Positions 25,050 to 35,634 of a stretch of DNA of 64,000 bases are shown in pieces (positions within the stretch are counted from its first letter, which is position 1; every line of letters begins with the position of its first letter). A model generated the notes under the pieces. That model made no database searches. It saw only the letters and a list, made by a program, of their open reading frames with translations, and was not told the DNA's origin. Made by a program: the position numbers and the translations under genes. The DNA comes from Austropuccinia psidii (taxonomy: Eukaryota; Basidiomycota; Pucciniomycetes; Pucciniales; Sphaerophragmiaceae), in assembly GCA_023105745.1 (NCBI GenBank), contig JALGQZ010000008.1:44637618-44701617 (forward strand). The letters are read 5' to 3'.

Positions 25050-25050
25050 A
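24045..25050 (+). repeat. Purine satellite (GA7-9)n, about 1 kb
   Basis: The + strand is almost purely A and G: G followed by 7-9 A, repeated more than a hundred times, mostly with an 8-9 bp period. The last about 90 bp change to a GAAATAAAA-type unit. Rare C interruptions occur at two places (near 24229 and 24337) inside otherwise identical context. The long frames on both strands (K/R/E-rich on +, F/S/L-rich on -) follow from the repeat and are not genes. Confidence 0.95.
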
Positions 25051-25519
25051 TGGATACAAGAATCATAATTTGATTAAATCCCATTCAAAAATATATATAT
25101 AAAAATAATCAAAAAATAATGCATTGAATTTTATAGAAAGGGTTATAAAAACTGAGCAAATCTTCTATTAAGAAATTTGGATATTTGTGAAGTGAAAACT
25201 CTGAAGATCTGTATTTAAAAAAAATATTCAAAAAATACCTGAACATTGAAAGTATACTTTAAGGCTACTTTAACTATCAAATAATATATTTTCAAGAAAA
25301 TCAATTTCAATATCACATAGTTTTTTTCTATTTCAAATTTGAATTTATTCATCTTTTTATATTATATATTTAAATTATGCATTTATTTTTTTTAGACAGA
25401 AGGAAAATAATTCAAAAATTTTGGAAACAAAAAAGAATAAGATCAAAAATAAAAACAAGCTATATTATAATGATTATAATCATGATCTGTATCTTCTTTT
25501 GTTTTTTTATATCATATTA
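25051..25519. other. AT-rich spacer
   Basis: No gene is seen. It ends at TTA (25517-25519), the possible left target duplication of the next element. Confidence 0.5.
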
Positions 25520-27052
25520 GGGGGTGTCAGAGTTACCAAATCCCATACTCAAAATCCTCAGTTTTTTTTGCCAAATTCTGCATTGACTTTTTTGGTATTT
25601 GGGAAATCCCACACCTCAAGAGATGTGATAATAAAATACCACATTTAGCTTTACTTAAAGGCAAATTCTTACAATGCACACCTCAGTGAGGGAATGTTAC
25701 GTTCCATGAAACTTCCCTTCTATTGCATAAAATCTGAATAAACTGCTCATTTATTAAAGTATTTTACGTAAAATTGTATTATATATGAATATTTTCTTCA
25801 TTTACAATTCCAAAGGCATTTCAAAGGCTACCTTTGATTCAGAAATTAAGCTCATTGAGGTTATGTAATTCTTTCAACTCTGATAGTTATTCTGACATCC
25901 AGGAAGATATAGCCTTATTAGATATGATTTGATCACAAAAATACAACAATGCTTGTGGAAAATATCCATCACATTACATGTATACAATAAATTATTTACA
26001 AACATTATCAACTGGGAAGCGTTTCCAGCTTGGTAGAGCAACACATGACCCTTTTGAAAAATTGGTTGCACAAATTCAAGATGATGAAAACTTTCAAAAC
26101 TCATCATAAAACAAATAGCGCAATACTGCCATACAATTGGCTGTGGAACTATCAAGGTCAGGATTAAATCAAAATGGGGCTGATTTGGGAAAGATTGGAA
26201 TGTTTTTTGTAATTAGCCATTGAGCTATTGTTTTGTACACTCAAAAGAGTGATCTGTATATTAATGAAGCCAAAGAGAAAAATAATTGTGTGGCCAACAA
26301 TAGAACAATGCAGACAGATTTCTAAAGTGATGCAGGCAGAAGGCTTCCCTGGGTGCGTTGGATTTATTTATGGGAGTCTCATATCATTATCACAACAGCC
26401 CCCCATTGATGTTGAAGTCTATTTTGATTGTAAAAAGAGTTAAGCTTTTGAGTTCTCATACTTTATTTCATTTTACTGATTGTTCAAAATTAAAGTATTC
26501 TATGTCAATATGACTGGTTTTCAATATAAACAAACGGTTAAATTCTCTACATGTTGGTTTCACTGGGTCACTTCCTGATTCAAATGTATATCAACATATG
26601 AAAACTGCATACACACCTCAAGAAGCTTATGAAAAAGATAAGTACTTACTAGCCACTTGAGCATATGAAAGTTCTCTTTGGGCTTTTGAAGCTTATAAGA
26701 GAGTTGTGTCACAGAATGAAGACAACTGTACTTCCAATTACTGTCTAGCAAAATCAAGGGTCAGACTTGAGAATGCAATTGGAATTTTGAAGGGGTGGTG
26801 GTTTTCTCTAAGCAAAATGCAAAATCAAATGAGGGATAATCATGAAATCAAATACTTAGCTAGCTGTGTTTTTTCTTGTACAATTTTACATAATGTGTTA
26901 GTGCAAATTGGGGATTAATGGTTTGATTTATATAAAGATTATGATCCACCACAAGCAGAACATCCTTACAATCATGAAAATGGGGAAGATGTTGTAAATA
27001 TTAATGAAAAGATTAAAACAATTAGCTTGGCATGGAAAAATAATCAATTGTG
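25520..27052 (+). mobile_element. PIF/Harbinger DNA transposon relic
   Basis: A GGGGGTGTCAG terminus (25520-25530) is preceded by TTA, the trinucleotide target type of PIF/Harbinger, and followed by subterminal AAATCCCA words. A transposase pseudogene fills 25860-27052. I found no matching right terminus, so the right end is probably lost or overwritten before 27194. Confidence 0.6.
25860..27052 (+). pseudogene. PIF/Harbinger (DDE_Tnp_4-type) transposase pseudogene
   Basis: Pieces in shifting frames give a recognisable Harbinger transposase. They are YLQTLSTGKRFQLG and DPFEKLVAQIQDD (25980-26090), QLAVELSRSGLNQNGADLGKIG (26140-26200), QGFPGCVGF-like sequence followed by GSLISLSQQPPIDVEVYFD (26320-26430), FTGSLPDSNVY (26565-26595), and NYCLAKSRVRLENAIGILKG...NHEIKYLASCVFSCTILHNVL (26735-26905). 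The D of the family's first catalytic motif (GFIDG) reads Y here (GFIYG). In-frame stops lie near 26442, 26658 and 26916, plus frameshifts. The family cuts and pastes DNA by a DDE mechanism; this copy is inactive. The tail after 26918 (DYDPPQAEHPY) still reads to a stop at 27050. Confidence 0.82.
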
Positions 27053-27249
27053 AATTTCATAATGAAAATTTACTTATTTACTTAATTTACTGGCCTACAA
27101 TAGAGTGGAGATGTTATTGATAAAATCAAATTATTTACAATTAATACTTTTCAGATCTTTGTTGGTCCTTCATATTTCTCTCAAAGTACCCATTGTGGTA
27201 TTTCATACCAACTCTACCAGTTTCAAGCTTACCAATAAAAAATGATAAT

Positions 27250-27515
27250 AGAAATTATGCAAAACATATTTACATATTGCAACTACAGGTCTCACACAGA
27301 CATATACAGTACACAACCTCAAGATCCTTTCAAAACAGTGCAAAATCACAAAGATTATCCACCTTATTGCATTATAAATAACAAATTATGCAAAACATAT
27401 TTACATATTGCAACTACAGGTTTCACACAGACATATACAGTACACAACCTCAAGATCCTTTCAAAACAGTGCAAAATCACAAAGATTATCCACCTTATTG
27501 CATTATAAATAACAA
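27250..27515 (+). repeat. Two tandem copies of a 131-bp unit
   Basis: The stretch from AATTATGCAAAACATATT to CATTATAAATAA occurs twice (about 27253-27384 and 27384-27515), differing by about one base in the part compared. A more diverged single copy lies near 56595-56720. The recent duplication creates spurious repeated ORFs. Confidence 0.85.
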
Positions 27516-27829
27516 ATTATGCAATGCACAGGATTTTAGCCAAATACAGATATATAAAGATAAACCACAGAATCAGAACTGTATTTTCTCCACCATGATT
27601 CAATTAAAAGAAATAACTCAAGGCTATGCAGAAAATTACAGTATATTTTCTGAGAGCAAAGGCTTTCTTATTAATAATACCATGCATCAAACTTGATAGA
27701 AATGATGCAATATCCATATGAAATGATACAATCCTAAGATAAAACCACCAGAAAATTTCCCTCAATACCTAATATCAGATTTAGGATTGGTAGTTAATTA
27801 TATACAGGAAAATAAATCAAAAATACTTT

Positions 27830-28440
27830 CCCCACCTTCAAGAAAACACCAACAGCCAAATTCTCTCAAAGATATCATATGACTAGAATCAAGATCAATT
27901 GTAAGGAGCTGTATTCTCTCCACTTTCTTGGAAAAAATAAAATCTCACCAGCCAAGTTATCTCAATAGCATCACATGGTTTTGATAAGAAACAGCACCAC
28001 CAGCATAATTCCCTCAGCAAATACATAACAAAGTCACCAAAAAGAAAAATTTAACCAGCCAAATTCTCTCAAAGATATCATATGACTAGAAGAAATTGTA
28101 ATTGTCAGAAGCTGTATTTTCTCTACTTTCTTGTAAAAAATACAATCTCACCAGCCAAATTATCTCAAAAAAATAACATGATTTTGATAATAAACAGCAC
28201 CATCAGAAGAATTCCCTCAGAAAACACATAACAAATTCACCAAATAAAAAAAATGTCACCATCCAAATTCTCTCAAAAATATCATATGACTAGAAGAAAG
28301 ATTAATTTTCAGGGGATTCATTTTGTCCACTGTCTTGGCAAAAATCAAATCTCACCAGCCAAATTATCTCAATAATATCACATGATTTTAATAAGAAAAC
28401 CACCACCAGAGTCATTCTCTCAGCAAAAATGTTTTTACAC
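27830..28440 (+). repeat. Minisatellite, about 205-bp unit, with CACCAGCCAAATT motif
   Basis: The words CAGCCAAATTCTCTCAAAGA and TATCATATGACTAGAA recur near 27850, 28055 and 28260. Related CACCAGCCAAATTATCTCAA copies lie between them (near 27948, 28150 and 28350). The same motif recurs near 57231, 57329 and 57427, and inverted near 59247 and 59385. Confidence 0.75.
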
Positions 28441-28639
28441 CAACACTACACATCTGATCAGCTAAAAAAGATCAACTATGATCTTTGTAAGTCCACTGTT
28501 CTGATAAGCTCTATGGATACCCAAAAGGTATCAATAAAGGTCCTCTCTCCCTCATTTTTCCAATAATCATGGAATAATTTACCACTATCCAGGATAAGAA
28601 CCATCCCTGAACCAGCAGGATATCTAGAATGGTAGTAGT

Positions 28640-28910
28640 GTTTCAGTTTCAAAAATATGAGTAGCTTATTATTGTCAAGAAATAGTAGTATAACTGTAGT
28701 TAACACTAATGAGCTTATTATTTTTAATAAAAAGTAGTATAACCATAGTTACAGCTTAGTAGCTTTGCTAAGAAATAGTAGTATAACCTTAGTTAAAGCT
28801 TAGTAGCTTTTCTCAGTAGCTTAGTATTGTTAAGAAATAGTATTATATCCTTATTTAAAGCTTAGTAGCCTTTCTGAGAAGCTTAGTATTATTAAAAGAA
28901 AAGTATTAGT
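28640..28910 (+). repeat. Short tandem repeats with AGCTTAGTAG / AAGAAATAGTAGTATAAC
   Basis: About four units of roughly 60-65 bp. A shortened relative lies at 57610-57700. Confidence 0.65.
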
Positions 28911-29461
28911 GATATAAACTAAGTATTAAAATAATCATTAAAGAAATACTAAAATAATTAAATCCAATAGTCTTATTATTAGTATTAAGATTAAAAAATT
29001 ATTATAATCAACATAAACCAATAAAGAAATATATTCTTCTGAGTTTTATTAAAATAACAGAAAACGTTATTTTTTATTTTATCAGAAATTTCAGTTTCAA
29101 ATCAGATTTTTGACTCTGATGTTATTGATATGTCTTATTTGGATACTACTGATAATTATTCTATATCTGTTAAAGCCAAAAATCCTATTTCATTTCATGA
29201 TTCTCTGTAGGCTGACTATTCAGTACTATTTTGAGGGGAAGCTAATACACCTTAGAACCCATGGTTATTGGACAATTATTAAGTTCAAAACAGACTGAAA
29301 CATAATTTCCCCCTAAAGGTACTGACTTATTCTATCCCACATCTGTTGTTACAGCTTTGAAAATCAATAATCCGTCAATCACTAAGAAGGTATTTGAATT
29401 ATATCAGGAGAAAACAAAAACCCTTCACCAATGAAAAAAATCAAAACCCTATTAATTAATT

Positions 29462-31453
29462 ATGGAATCAGAAAAACTACATAATTCTAAATCATCATCA
29501 CCATCAAGATCTTGGAAAGAATCATTCCATTCCTTTTATCCAAAAAAAGGGGAGAAACCACTTGGAGAAGAAGCACCCATAGATTATACTATACCGGTTG
29601 GTACACCCAGAGCCAAGAAGAAAGACCATAAGAGAGTTACAGATTTTTTTCAAAAATTCCTCAAGGAACTATTTGAAATTGAAAAGAAAAGTGAAAAAGG
29701 TAAAAAAAGAAGAAATTAATATGGAGTCAGCATCATAATCAAAGAAACCACATAATCCTGATGAATTCAAAGAAGAAATATAGATGAAGAAACAATGCAA
29801 GGACAAGAAGATATGTCTGAAGAAGAAATACTTCATCAAGAAATATTGGAAATTCAACAACAATCAATTGAACTTCTTAATAAGGAAGAAGAAAGAAAAG
29901 AATCAAGTCTTACTGCAGAAGAAAGCCCAATGGAAGAAGCTATAGCTATTCCAAGAATTTGCAGACAAAAAGTATGACCATCACCATTTTCAAAGCCCAT
30001 GGCCTCATCAAAACCATTCAGTTAAGAATTACCAAATAATCTACCAGAGAGTGTTAATATTTATGCACAGGCTTCAAGCCCATGGGAATACAAAATACCA
30101 AGAAATATTACACCCATTGTCAAGATTATTCCAAAATATTATAATTTATGGTTTGATGGAAAGGAGGTAGAAATATTTATCAAAAGAGTGGGAAATATAG
30201 CTGAAATTGAAGGAGCAATTGGAAGGGATATAGAAATACAAATATCCTTTTGGACTAAAGATCAAGATATTAGCTATAATGTTGAAGGAAGTCCTGGAGA
30301 TTAAACTGGAGATTGGGATCAATTAAAATTTTATACTAAGAGAAGGTTGGTAACAGTATAACGTGAAAGAAGATACAAGTTTTCCTCAATAGCTCAATTA
30401 TTTAAAAAAATTAAACAAGGTGGACTTATAAATATGATACAATATAGAAATTTCATTTGGTAATATGAATCCATTATTAATTATCTCAAGAGGTATAAAT
30501 ATATACAAGGAGATATTAATCACAATCAAGGAGTTTTGTCTAATCTTTCCTCAAATGTCCAATAATCTATTTATAAAGAAATGATAAAAGATAAGGCCAT
30601 GGTGCAAGCTTTGGATGGTGGTTATATAATTCCAAGATTGGAAATCCTAAAGCTATATATTGAACAGGATTTAGAAGCCAAAGTCTTAATTAAACAGAAG
30701 TGATTTTCACAATCAAAGTCACAAGAGACAAAAGCTAGGTTTTAAGATTAAATCTGGGAAAAAGTCTTGAATAAAATGAAATATCTCACCCAAAAAATTC
30801 AAAATCCTAAGCCCTAAGAGCATTAATCAAAGGATACCAGGAAGAAATAAGTTAAGGAAGTATTGAATCAGCTCAAACACCTTGCAGAATTAGTTTAATA
30901 TCCAAAGAGGACACAAGCAAGAAATAAGCAATATCAGAGAGTTGTGCAAAACTCAGGGACATTTGAGTCAAGATATCCTTTACCACCCATATCTTCAAGT
31001 TATCAACCATATGTCCCAGCTCAAATGGCTCCAAGACAGCCACTGAAGTTTTATTACTTTTAAGAAGAATAAGATTTTACAATAAAATTTAATAATCTCA
31101 CAGAAGACTTGGAGAAAGGAATTGTCTTGAATTGTAGAGAAACATATCTTTTTCCAAATTTTCAGCGAGTAACCATGGAAGGCCCTAAATCTACAAAATA
31201 ATTAGTTAGAGGTTTTGCTAAAGAGCAGGAGGATTTTACAAATAAAATGATGGACCAATTCAATTCACTCTCACAGAAGCAAGAAACAACAATAATTGAA
31301 GAATGCAAATTTGTGAAGGCAACAGTTATAGCTCAAATAGAAGAATGGGGAAACTGGAAACATCCTAAAATATCACCAGCAAATGAAAATATTCAAATCA
31401 ATCTTGGCCTTAGTCAGACAAGGCACAAAATTCAAAGCCAAAACAAGAAATAA
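29462..31453 (+). pseudogene. Gag-like gene of an RT-less Gag-protease element
   Basis: Starts at ATG 29462 with a basic, S/K-rich N-terminus (85 codons to the first stop), then an acidic E/Q-rich stretch (29795-29977). Between about 30100 and 30700 it reads a Gag-like core: YYNLWFDGKEVEIFIKRV, NIAEIEGAIGRDIEIQISFW and ALDGGYIIPRLEILKLYIEQD. This resembles the family of Gag proteins that bind an element's RNA. Stops occur at about 30302, 30359, 30461 and 30700. Near 31050 the order F-Y-Y-F sits where I would expect a CCHC zinc knuckle from the family, suggesting its cysteines are gone. The last part (31247-31453) is Q/N/E-rich. It continues in sense with the protease downstream. Family placement is by recall of rust Gag proteins. 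Confidence 0.65.
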
Positions 31454-31714
31454 AATAAAAATTAAACACAAAACCCCTTTAACAAGAAGATACCAGGTGC
31501 CTACCATGAGGAAGATGAGGCAGAAGATGAAATAAGGGCTTTAATTCCAACAAAATACAATAAAGCCCAAGAAGGAAAGGAAGGAGAGAATGAAGATATT
31601 GAAAGAATTTCCAAGGACAGGAATAAGTAGAAACCAAAACATGACTGACAAAGGATTGAATCAAAGAGCAAAGTAAAATCCAAATTAAATAACCCAAAGC
31701 CAATAATTGAACAT

Positions 31715-32338
31715 GTGATGAAGAAAATACTTGAGCAAGAGATGAATATTACTCTTGAAGAAATATTATTAATTTCACCAAGATTTATTTACAAATTACA
31801 AATTTTAACTCCCCAAGAAAAAGCTTTGATAAAATTAGTTAATACATCAAATATTCAAGAAAGATTACTTTCATTTAAGCTAAGGGACTATCATACCCCA
31901 ATATTTTATTATGCATGCCCACTTGTATTTATGGAAGTACTTATTGGAAGAGAACAATATCCTAAAATGAAATTTGTTGATACTGGATCAGAAATTGACA
32001 TAATACCAGAGGAAATTGCAATTGAAGCCTCACTTACAAGTAGAAAGCTCAATATGAACCTCAGAGGAATTGGTGGATATACAAAATCTTTGGATGTACT
32101 CTCAGAATTTACACCAATTACTATTTCAACAGGAGAAGAAAAGGAAATTCATTTATTCATATCAAAAGGATCTGTACACACCATACTAGGACGACCATTC
32201 TCAGAGGATAAAAATGTTAAATTTGAATTTTTACACAGGAAAGGGGAAATATTTAGTTATCCAGAGGAAGATGGAAGAAGGTCATGTTTGCCAGTATGTA
32301 ACCCTCAATTTATGTGTTGGAACATTTTTCCACCATAA
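31715..32338 (+). CDS. Retropepsin-like aspartic protease segment
   Basis: A 207-codon open segment. The first codon here is GTG and the first ATG is 31718; more likely it was continuous with Gag upstream. Residues 88-97 (VDTGSEIDII) hold the D-T-G active site of a single-lobe retropepsin, which works as a dimer. ILGRPF at 157-162 is the conserved C-terminal strand, and a G-rich turn (RGIGGY) lies between. After the fold it runs into GEIFSYPEEDGRR and stops at 32336-32338. In LTR elements such a protease matures the polyprotein. The active site is intact, but I see no RT after it. Confidence 0.8.
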   Translation: MMKKILEQEMNITLEEILLISPRFIYKLQILTPQEKALIKLVNTSNIQERLLSFKLRDYHTPIFYYACPLVFMEVLIGREQYPKMKFVDTGSEIDIIPEEIAIEASLTSRKLNMNLRGIGGYTKSLDVLSEFTPITISTGEEKEIHLFISKGSVHTILGRPFSEDKNVKFEFLHRKGEIFSYPEEDGRRSCLPVCNPQFMCWNIFPP

Positions 32339-33619
32339 AGAATGGAGCTTTGTTCTTCTTTAGAAATTGGAAAATGGTCAATAAATCAAAGAGAATCATC
32401 CAAAAAAAGAAACACAGGAAACAGAAAGTCAATCTTTGACAAAATTGAAGAAAATATTTCTTGGACCAAACAAGATACCCTTCCCAGCTATTCTTAATGA
32501 GGAAAATGAATTGAATATTATAAATCAGGAAATGGCTATAGAAGAAGAATTACAAATCAACCCTTACACACCAAAATCAACAGATATCTCCTTGAAGCCA
32601 CTTTTGGTAATGAAGAAAAAATGTACATGGACTTATTAGTACTTTAAAATTTCAATCAGTTAGTAGTTGAAGAAAATTCTAAAATATCATCATCAAAGAA
32701 ATAAATTATTATTACTGAGGCTGATAGAAAATCCAAAGGGAATGGGCCAGACAAAGATAAGCTGGAGGTAGAAGATAGTGAAGCAATATAAAAAATCAAA
32801 GGGGAACTGAAGAATATTAGAAGAGATTTGGACATGGCCATAAGTGGAATTAATGATGAAGAGGAAGGAGAAAGCCCACAGAAGAAATTTAAAATGGATC
32901 TCAACCACCCTAAAGCAAATTTCTCAGGAATAGCAGAATATTGTTTCAATTTATTTCAGGAAGAAAGCAGTTGCATTAGTTATATTAAAAAGGAATTTAT
33001 TAAGGAAGAACCAAAACATGACAAAATTAAGCCATTGGCAAAAATAAATGTTAAAGAATTGGAAAATTAAAGTGCCATGATTATTGAGAATAAGATTAAT
33101 CAGATTTAGGATAGAAATATAAACAAGAGGATTGAAAAATATTGGAGAAAGCTCCAGAGGAGGGAAAATTTGTAGAATCAGAAGATGACTTGATTTTATA
33201 TAAAAAAAATAAGGGAAATTTACACAATAAATATAGGCAAAGAAGAAGATATGAAGACCTGGAAGAAGGAGATTTATCAGAAAGCACACAAAGGCTATCT
33301 TTCTGTACCATTTTAGAACCCAAACAAAAAATAATTTAATGATTCCTATGAACAAATATGCTTCTTTTCAAATATTTCACCTTAAAGCTCAACTGATCTA
33401 TTCAATCAAAATCAAGAGATTACAGCCATGTTAGCAAATGACTCCCAGAATCAAAATGGAATACAGGAATAAATACAAGAGTATGAAGGAGAGGAAGATT
33501 ATTTAATACTTCCAATGATAACATTTGAAGAACTGTATTATTGTTAGCTATATTCACTAATAATTCAAACCAAATATCTTTCAGAAATACCTGTATCTAA
33601 TCCTACAAAAGTTGATTTT
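32339..33619 (+). pseudogene. Degenerate, acidic/lysine-rich ORF remnants after the protease
   Basis: Three short frames (32436-32639, 32828-33070, 33142-33339) read K/E/D-rich proteins with words such as GPNKIPFPAIL, DLNHPKANFSGIAEYC and EDLEEGDLSESTQRL. They lie in line with the Gag-protease gene and have a coding-like composition, but stops and frameshifts separate them. No reverse transcriptase, RNase H or integrase motif (YxDD, TDAS, DDE-type) is visible in any frame. Function unknown. Confidence 0.45.
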
Positions 33620-33838
33620 TTGGAATTACTTAATACTATTGGAATAAAAGGAAACTTACAGAATCCTTACTGGAAGAAGCCTTATGGATATTATCAAAGG
33701 ACAATAGAAGGACTGCATCACAAAATTCTACGGGCTCAAGAAGACTTGAATCTAGATTGTTTGGAAATCTTGGGAGGAACTCTTTACTGGTTTGATTTTG
33801 GGTATATTTTCATTCATGAAGTCACAGCTCTTTTTTAA
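33620..33838 (+). pseudogene. Unknown ORF (YWFDFGYIFIHE)
   Basis: A 72-codon stretch without an obvious ATG (it opens at TTG). Aromatic-rich text is followed by LDCLEILGGTLYWFDFGYIFIHEVTALF, then TAA and further readable sequence. I do not recognise a domain. It sits between the Gag-protease gene and the ORF at 34392, same strand. Confidence 0.4.
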
Positions 33839-34059
33839 TAATGGAAATCAAATACACAAAGAAAACAATGAAGCAAGATATTTGGAGAGATATTGAAAGA
33901 AACATGTCTTTCAGTAATTTAAAATAAAAGGTTAAATATCTCTCAATAATAACTTAAGTAATTCATTTTCAATAACCAATGAAAAAGACCATAAAAAATA
34001 GTAAAATAATAAAAAATCACCTAAAAAAAACCTTTCTTATCTGTATCAGTATCAGGGAA

Positions 34060-34275
34060 GTGACCTCATGCCTTATCAAAGAGGAATTTCAAATCATTGA
34101 AACTATCTTATGGAAAAATTCACTTTTAAACACTCTTATTACTCAGTGCAGTGACCTCCTGCCTTATCAAAGAGGAATTTTAATTATTCAAGTTAATTCA
34201 TAAAAAAACCTTAATCTAGAATAGTCTCATCCTTCAGTAGCAGTGACTTCCTGCCTTATCAAAGAGGAATTATTA
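34060..34275 (+). repeat. Three copies of a conserved 30-bp block at about 92-bp spacing
   Basis: GTGACCTCATGCCTTATCAA starts at 34060, with near-identical copies at 34151 and 34243, each continuing AGAGGAATT. The DNA between them is not conserved, so the blocks look selected or recently copied. No hairpin is obvious. Confidence 0.7.
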
Positions 34276-34391
34276 TTTTATCTTAAAACTCAATAATCTT
34301 ACCAAAACTCAGAAAGGACCTAGAAATTAATAGATTCCAAACTTACACACAAAAATCAATTAAAATGGAATCTTGGTTGGAATGAAGAAGT

Positions 34392-35021
34392 ATGGACAGA
34401 TTTAAATTTCAAAATTGTAAAAATTATAGAAGTCAATTAATGGGGAAAACCATTGTTGAAGAAGGAGAGGATTTATTCCATATATGGATTCCATACTTAG
34501 AATTTGAAGAATTGTTCAATTTTTTAGAAACACTTAAACACATTCAAGAGTCTAAAGATTGGAAAGAGCTTCCAGGATTTTCTCTTCCAATACTGGAATC
34601 TGTAGAATTACTTACATATTATGGCAGCAAATGAGATTTAGGAAGCATATATTTGGAAGAGGATACATCAACAGATGTAGAATGGAGAAGAAAAATTTCT
34701 TTTGGGGATTTGGAAGTGGAAAGAGGACTATTTTTGTATTTATTGGACATACCAGAAGGAATAATATTATGTAAGCATGGAAATTATGTAATTGAAAATG
34801 CTGATTGGGATGTTTCCTGGGAAGGTGTTTTTGTACCCGGAATTATCAGTCTCAATGAACATAATTATCATATCATCAAGGGTGATTGGAGCTTCATTTG
34901 GGAAGAATTATTTGTAAAAAAAATCAAAGAAGAAATAAGATTCATATCAAGACTCAAGAAACAGCTTGTACAAAGGATTCAGAAGGAGATTGGTCACAAA
35001 ATATATAAGAAAAGGCATTAA
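34392..35021 (+). pseudogene. Unknown ORF, about 209 codons with one TGA
   Basis: One frame from ATG 34392 to a TAA at 35019-35021, broken only by TGA at 34632-34634. The N-terminal half has WIPYLEFEELFNFLETLKHI. The second half is rich in W/G/D/E (VIENADWDVSWEGVFVPGII, GDWSFIWEELF) with a basic tail (KKIKEEIRFISRLKKQL). There is no signal peptide, membrane segment or known catalytic motif. It is the last + frame of the Gag-protease locus and faces the minus-strand ORF at 35308-35634. Confidence 0.5.
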
Positions 35022-35307
35022 TAGTTATTAATTACAAATATCCCATAAAAAAAGATTAAAAAATCAGGCTATGTATAAGTATTCAAGACAATATTTTATA
35101 GATATCAGATTACCAAGGTGTTAGAGAAAGCTAAAGAAATATAAAATAAGTATCTTAATCACAAAACTATAATATTATATAATTAATATATTTCTTTTCT
35201 AGTTGAAAAAAACACTTATTAAAGAAGGGCTTACATCAAAGGAATAATTGAAAAACTAATTACTTATAACAAATATTCTTTTGGGGAAGCAATGAATATT
35301 TCTTCCT
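35022..35307. other. Short AT-rich spacer between convergent ORFs
   Basis: No gene is seen. It separates the + ORF ending at 35021 from the - ORF ending at 35308. Confidence 0.5.
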
Positions 35308-35634
35308 TCATTGGGCTTGCTTTATACTCTTCAACTTCTCATGATTCATATTGGGGTAATTATTACAAGCTGGTTGTGATGTTAATCGGACTACTGGTAA
35401 ATCCATGGCATAAGGAAAAGGATCCAGCTCATCTATTTCAGCACCAGTGTCTTTTATTTTAAAAATTCTTTCACCAGACACAGATAATTTGAGATAATAA
35501 TCTAATAAAAATAAAGTATAAAGTGGCAAAAAAAGTGGTGAAAAATAAAGAGGCAATGAATTTTTCAATGATTCTGGTGAATCATTTTTCAGGGCAATTT
35601 TTTATGGAATAATATTAGAGATATGGATTGAATA
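35308..35634 (-). pseudogene. Unknown minus-strand ORF, 3' half (split by Ty3 copy 2)
   Basis: Read on the minus strand from 35634. One stop lies near 35602-35604 and then an open run extends to 35308. It includes a hydrophobic stretch (YFSPLFLPLYTLFLLDYYLKL), KIKDTGAEIDELDPFPYAMD, and a Q/K-rich end. The frame entering at 35634 is the same frame that leaves the other flank at 45335 once one target duplication is removed, so this is the continuation of the ORF at 45330-45993. I do not recognise the protein. It converges on the Gag-protease locus. Confidence 0.55.
35630..35634. repeat. Target-site duplication GAATA (left)
   Basis: Perfect match to GAATA at 45330-45334, directly outside the two LTRs. 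Confidence 0.9.

Larger units (their letters stand above)
27194..29345 (+). repeat. Terminal-repeat-bounded repeat region shared with 56.6-58.2 kb
   Basis: It begins TGTGGTATTTCATACC (27194-27209), nearly identical to termini at 46619 (+) and 60110 (-). The following 2.1 kb aligns, same orientation, with about 56600-58175. Landmarks are the CAGTACACAACCTCAAGA and CCACAGAATCAGA words, the CACCAGCCAAATT minisatellite, an AGCTTAGTAG block, and CTCTGTAGGCTGACTATTC with a following TTTCCCCCT. No gene is seen inside. This looks like the end of a transposon with subterminal repeats. Confidence 0.65.

Noticed and set aside
24011..25102. Long ORFs (341-357 codons) on both strands rich in K/R/E or F/S/L
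   Set aside because: They are read-outs of the purine satellite; no complexity and no flanking gene signals.
27242..27696. Repeated ORF suggesting a protein with internal repeats
   Set aside because: Created by a 131-bp DNA duplication in a subterminal repeat; it is not maintained in the 56.6-kb relative.
27830..28440. Regularly spaced repeats as a CRISPR array
   Set aside because: Units are about 205 bp with imperfect repeats and no unique short spacers, and the setting is fungal.
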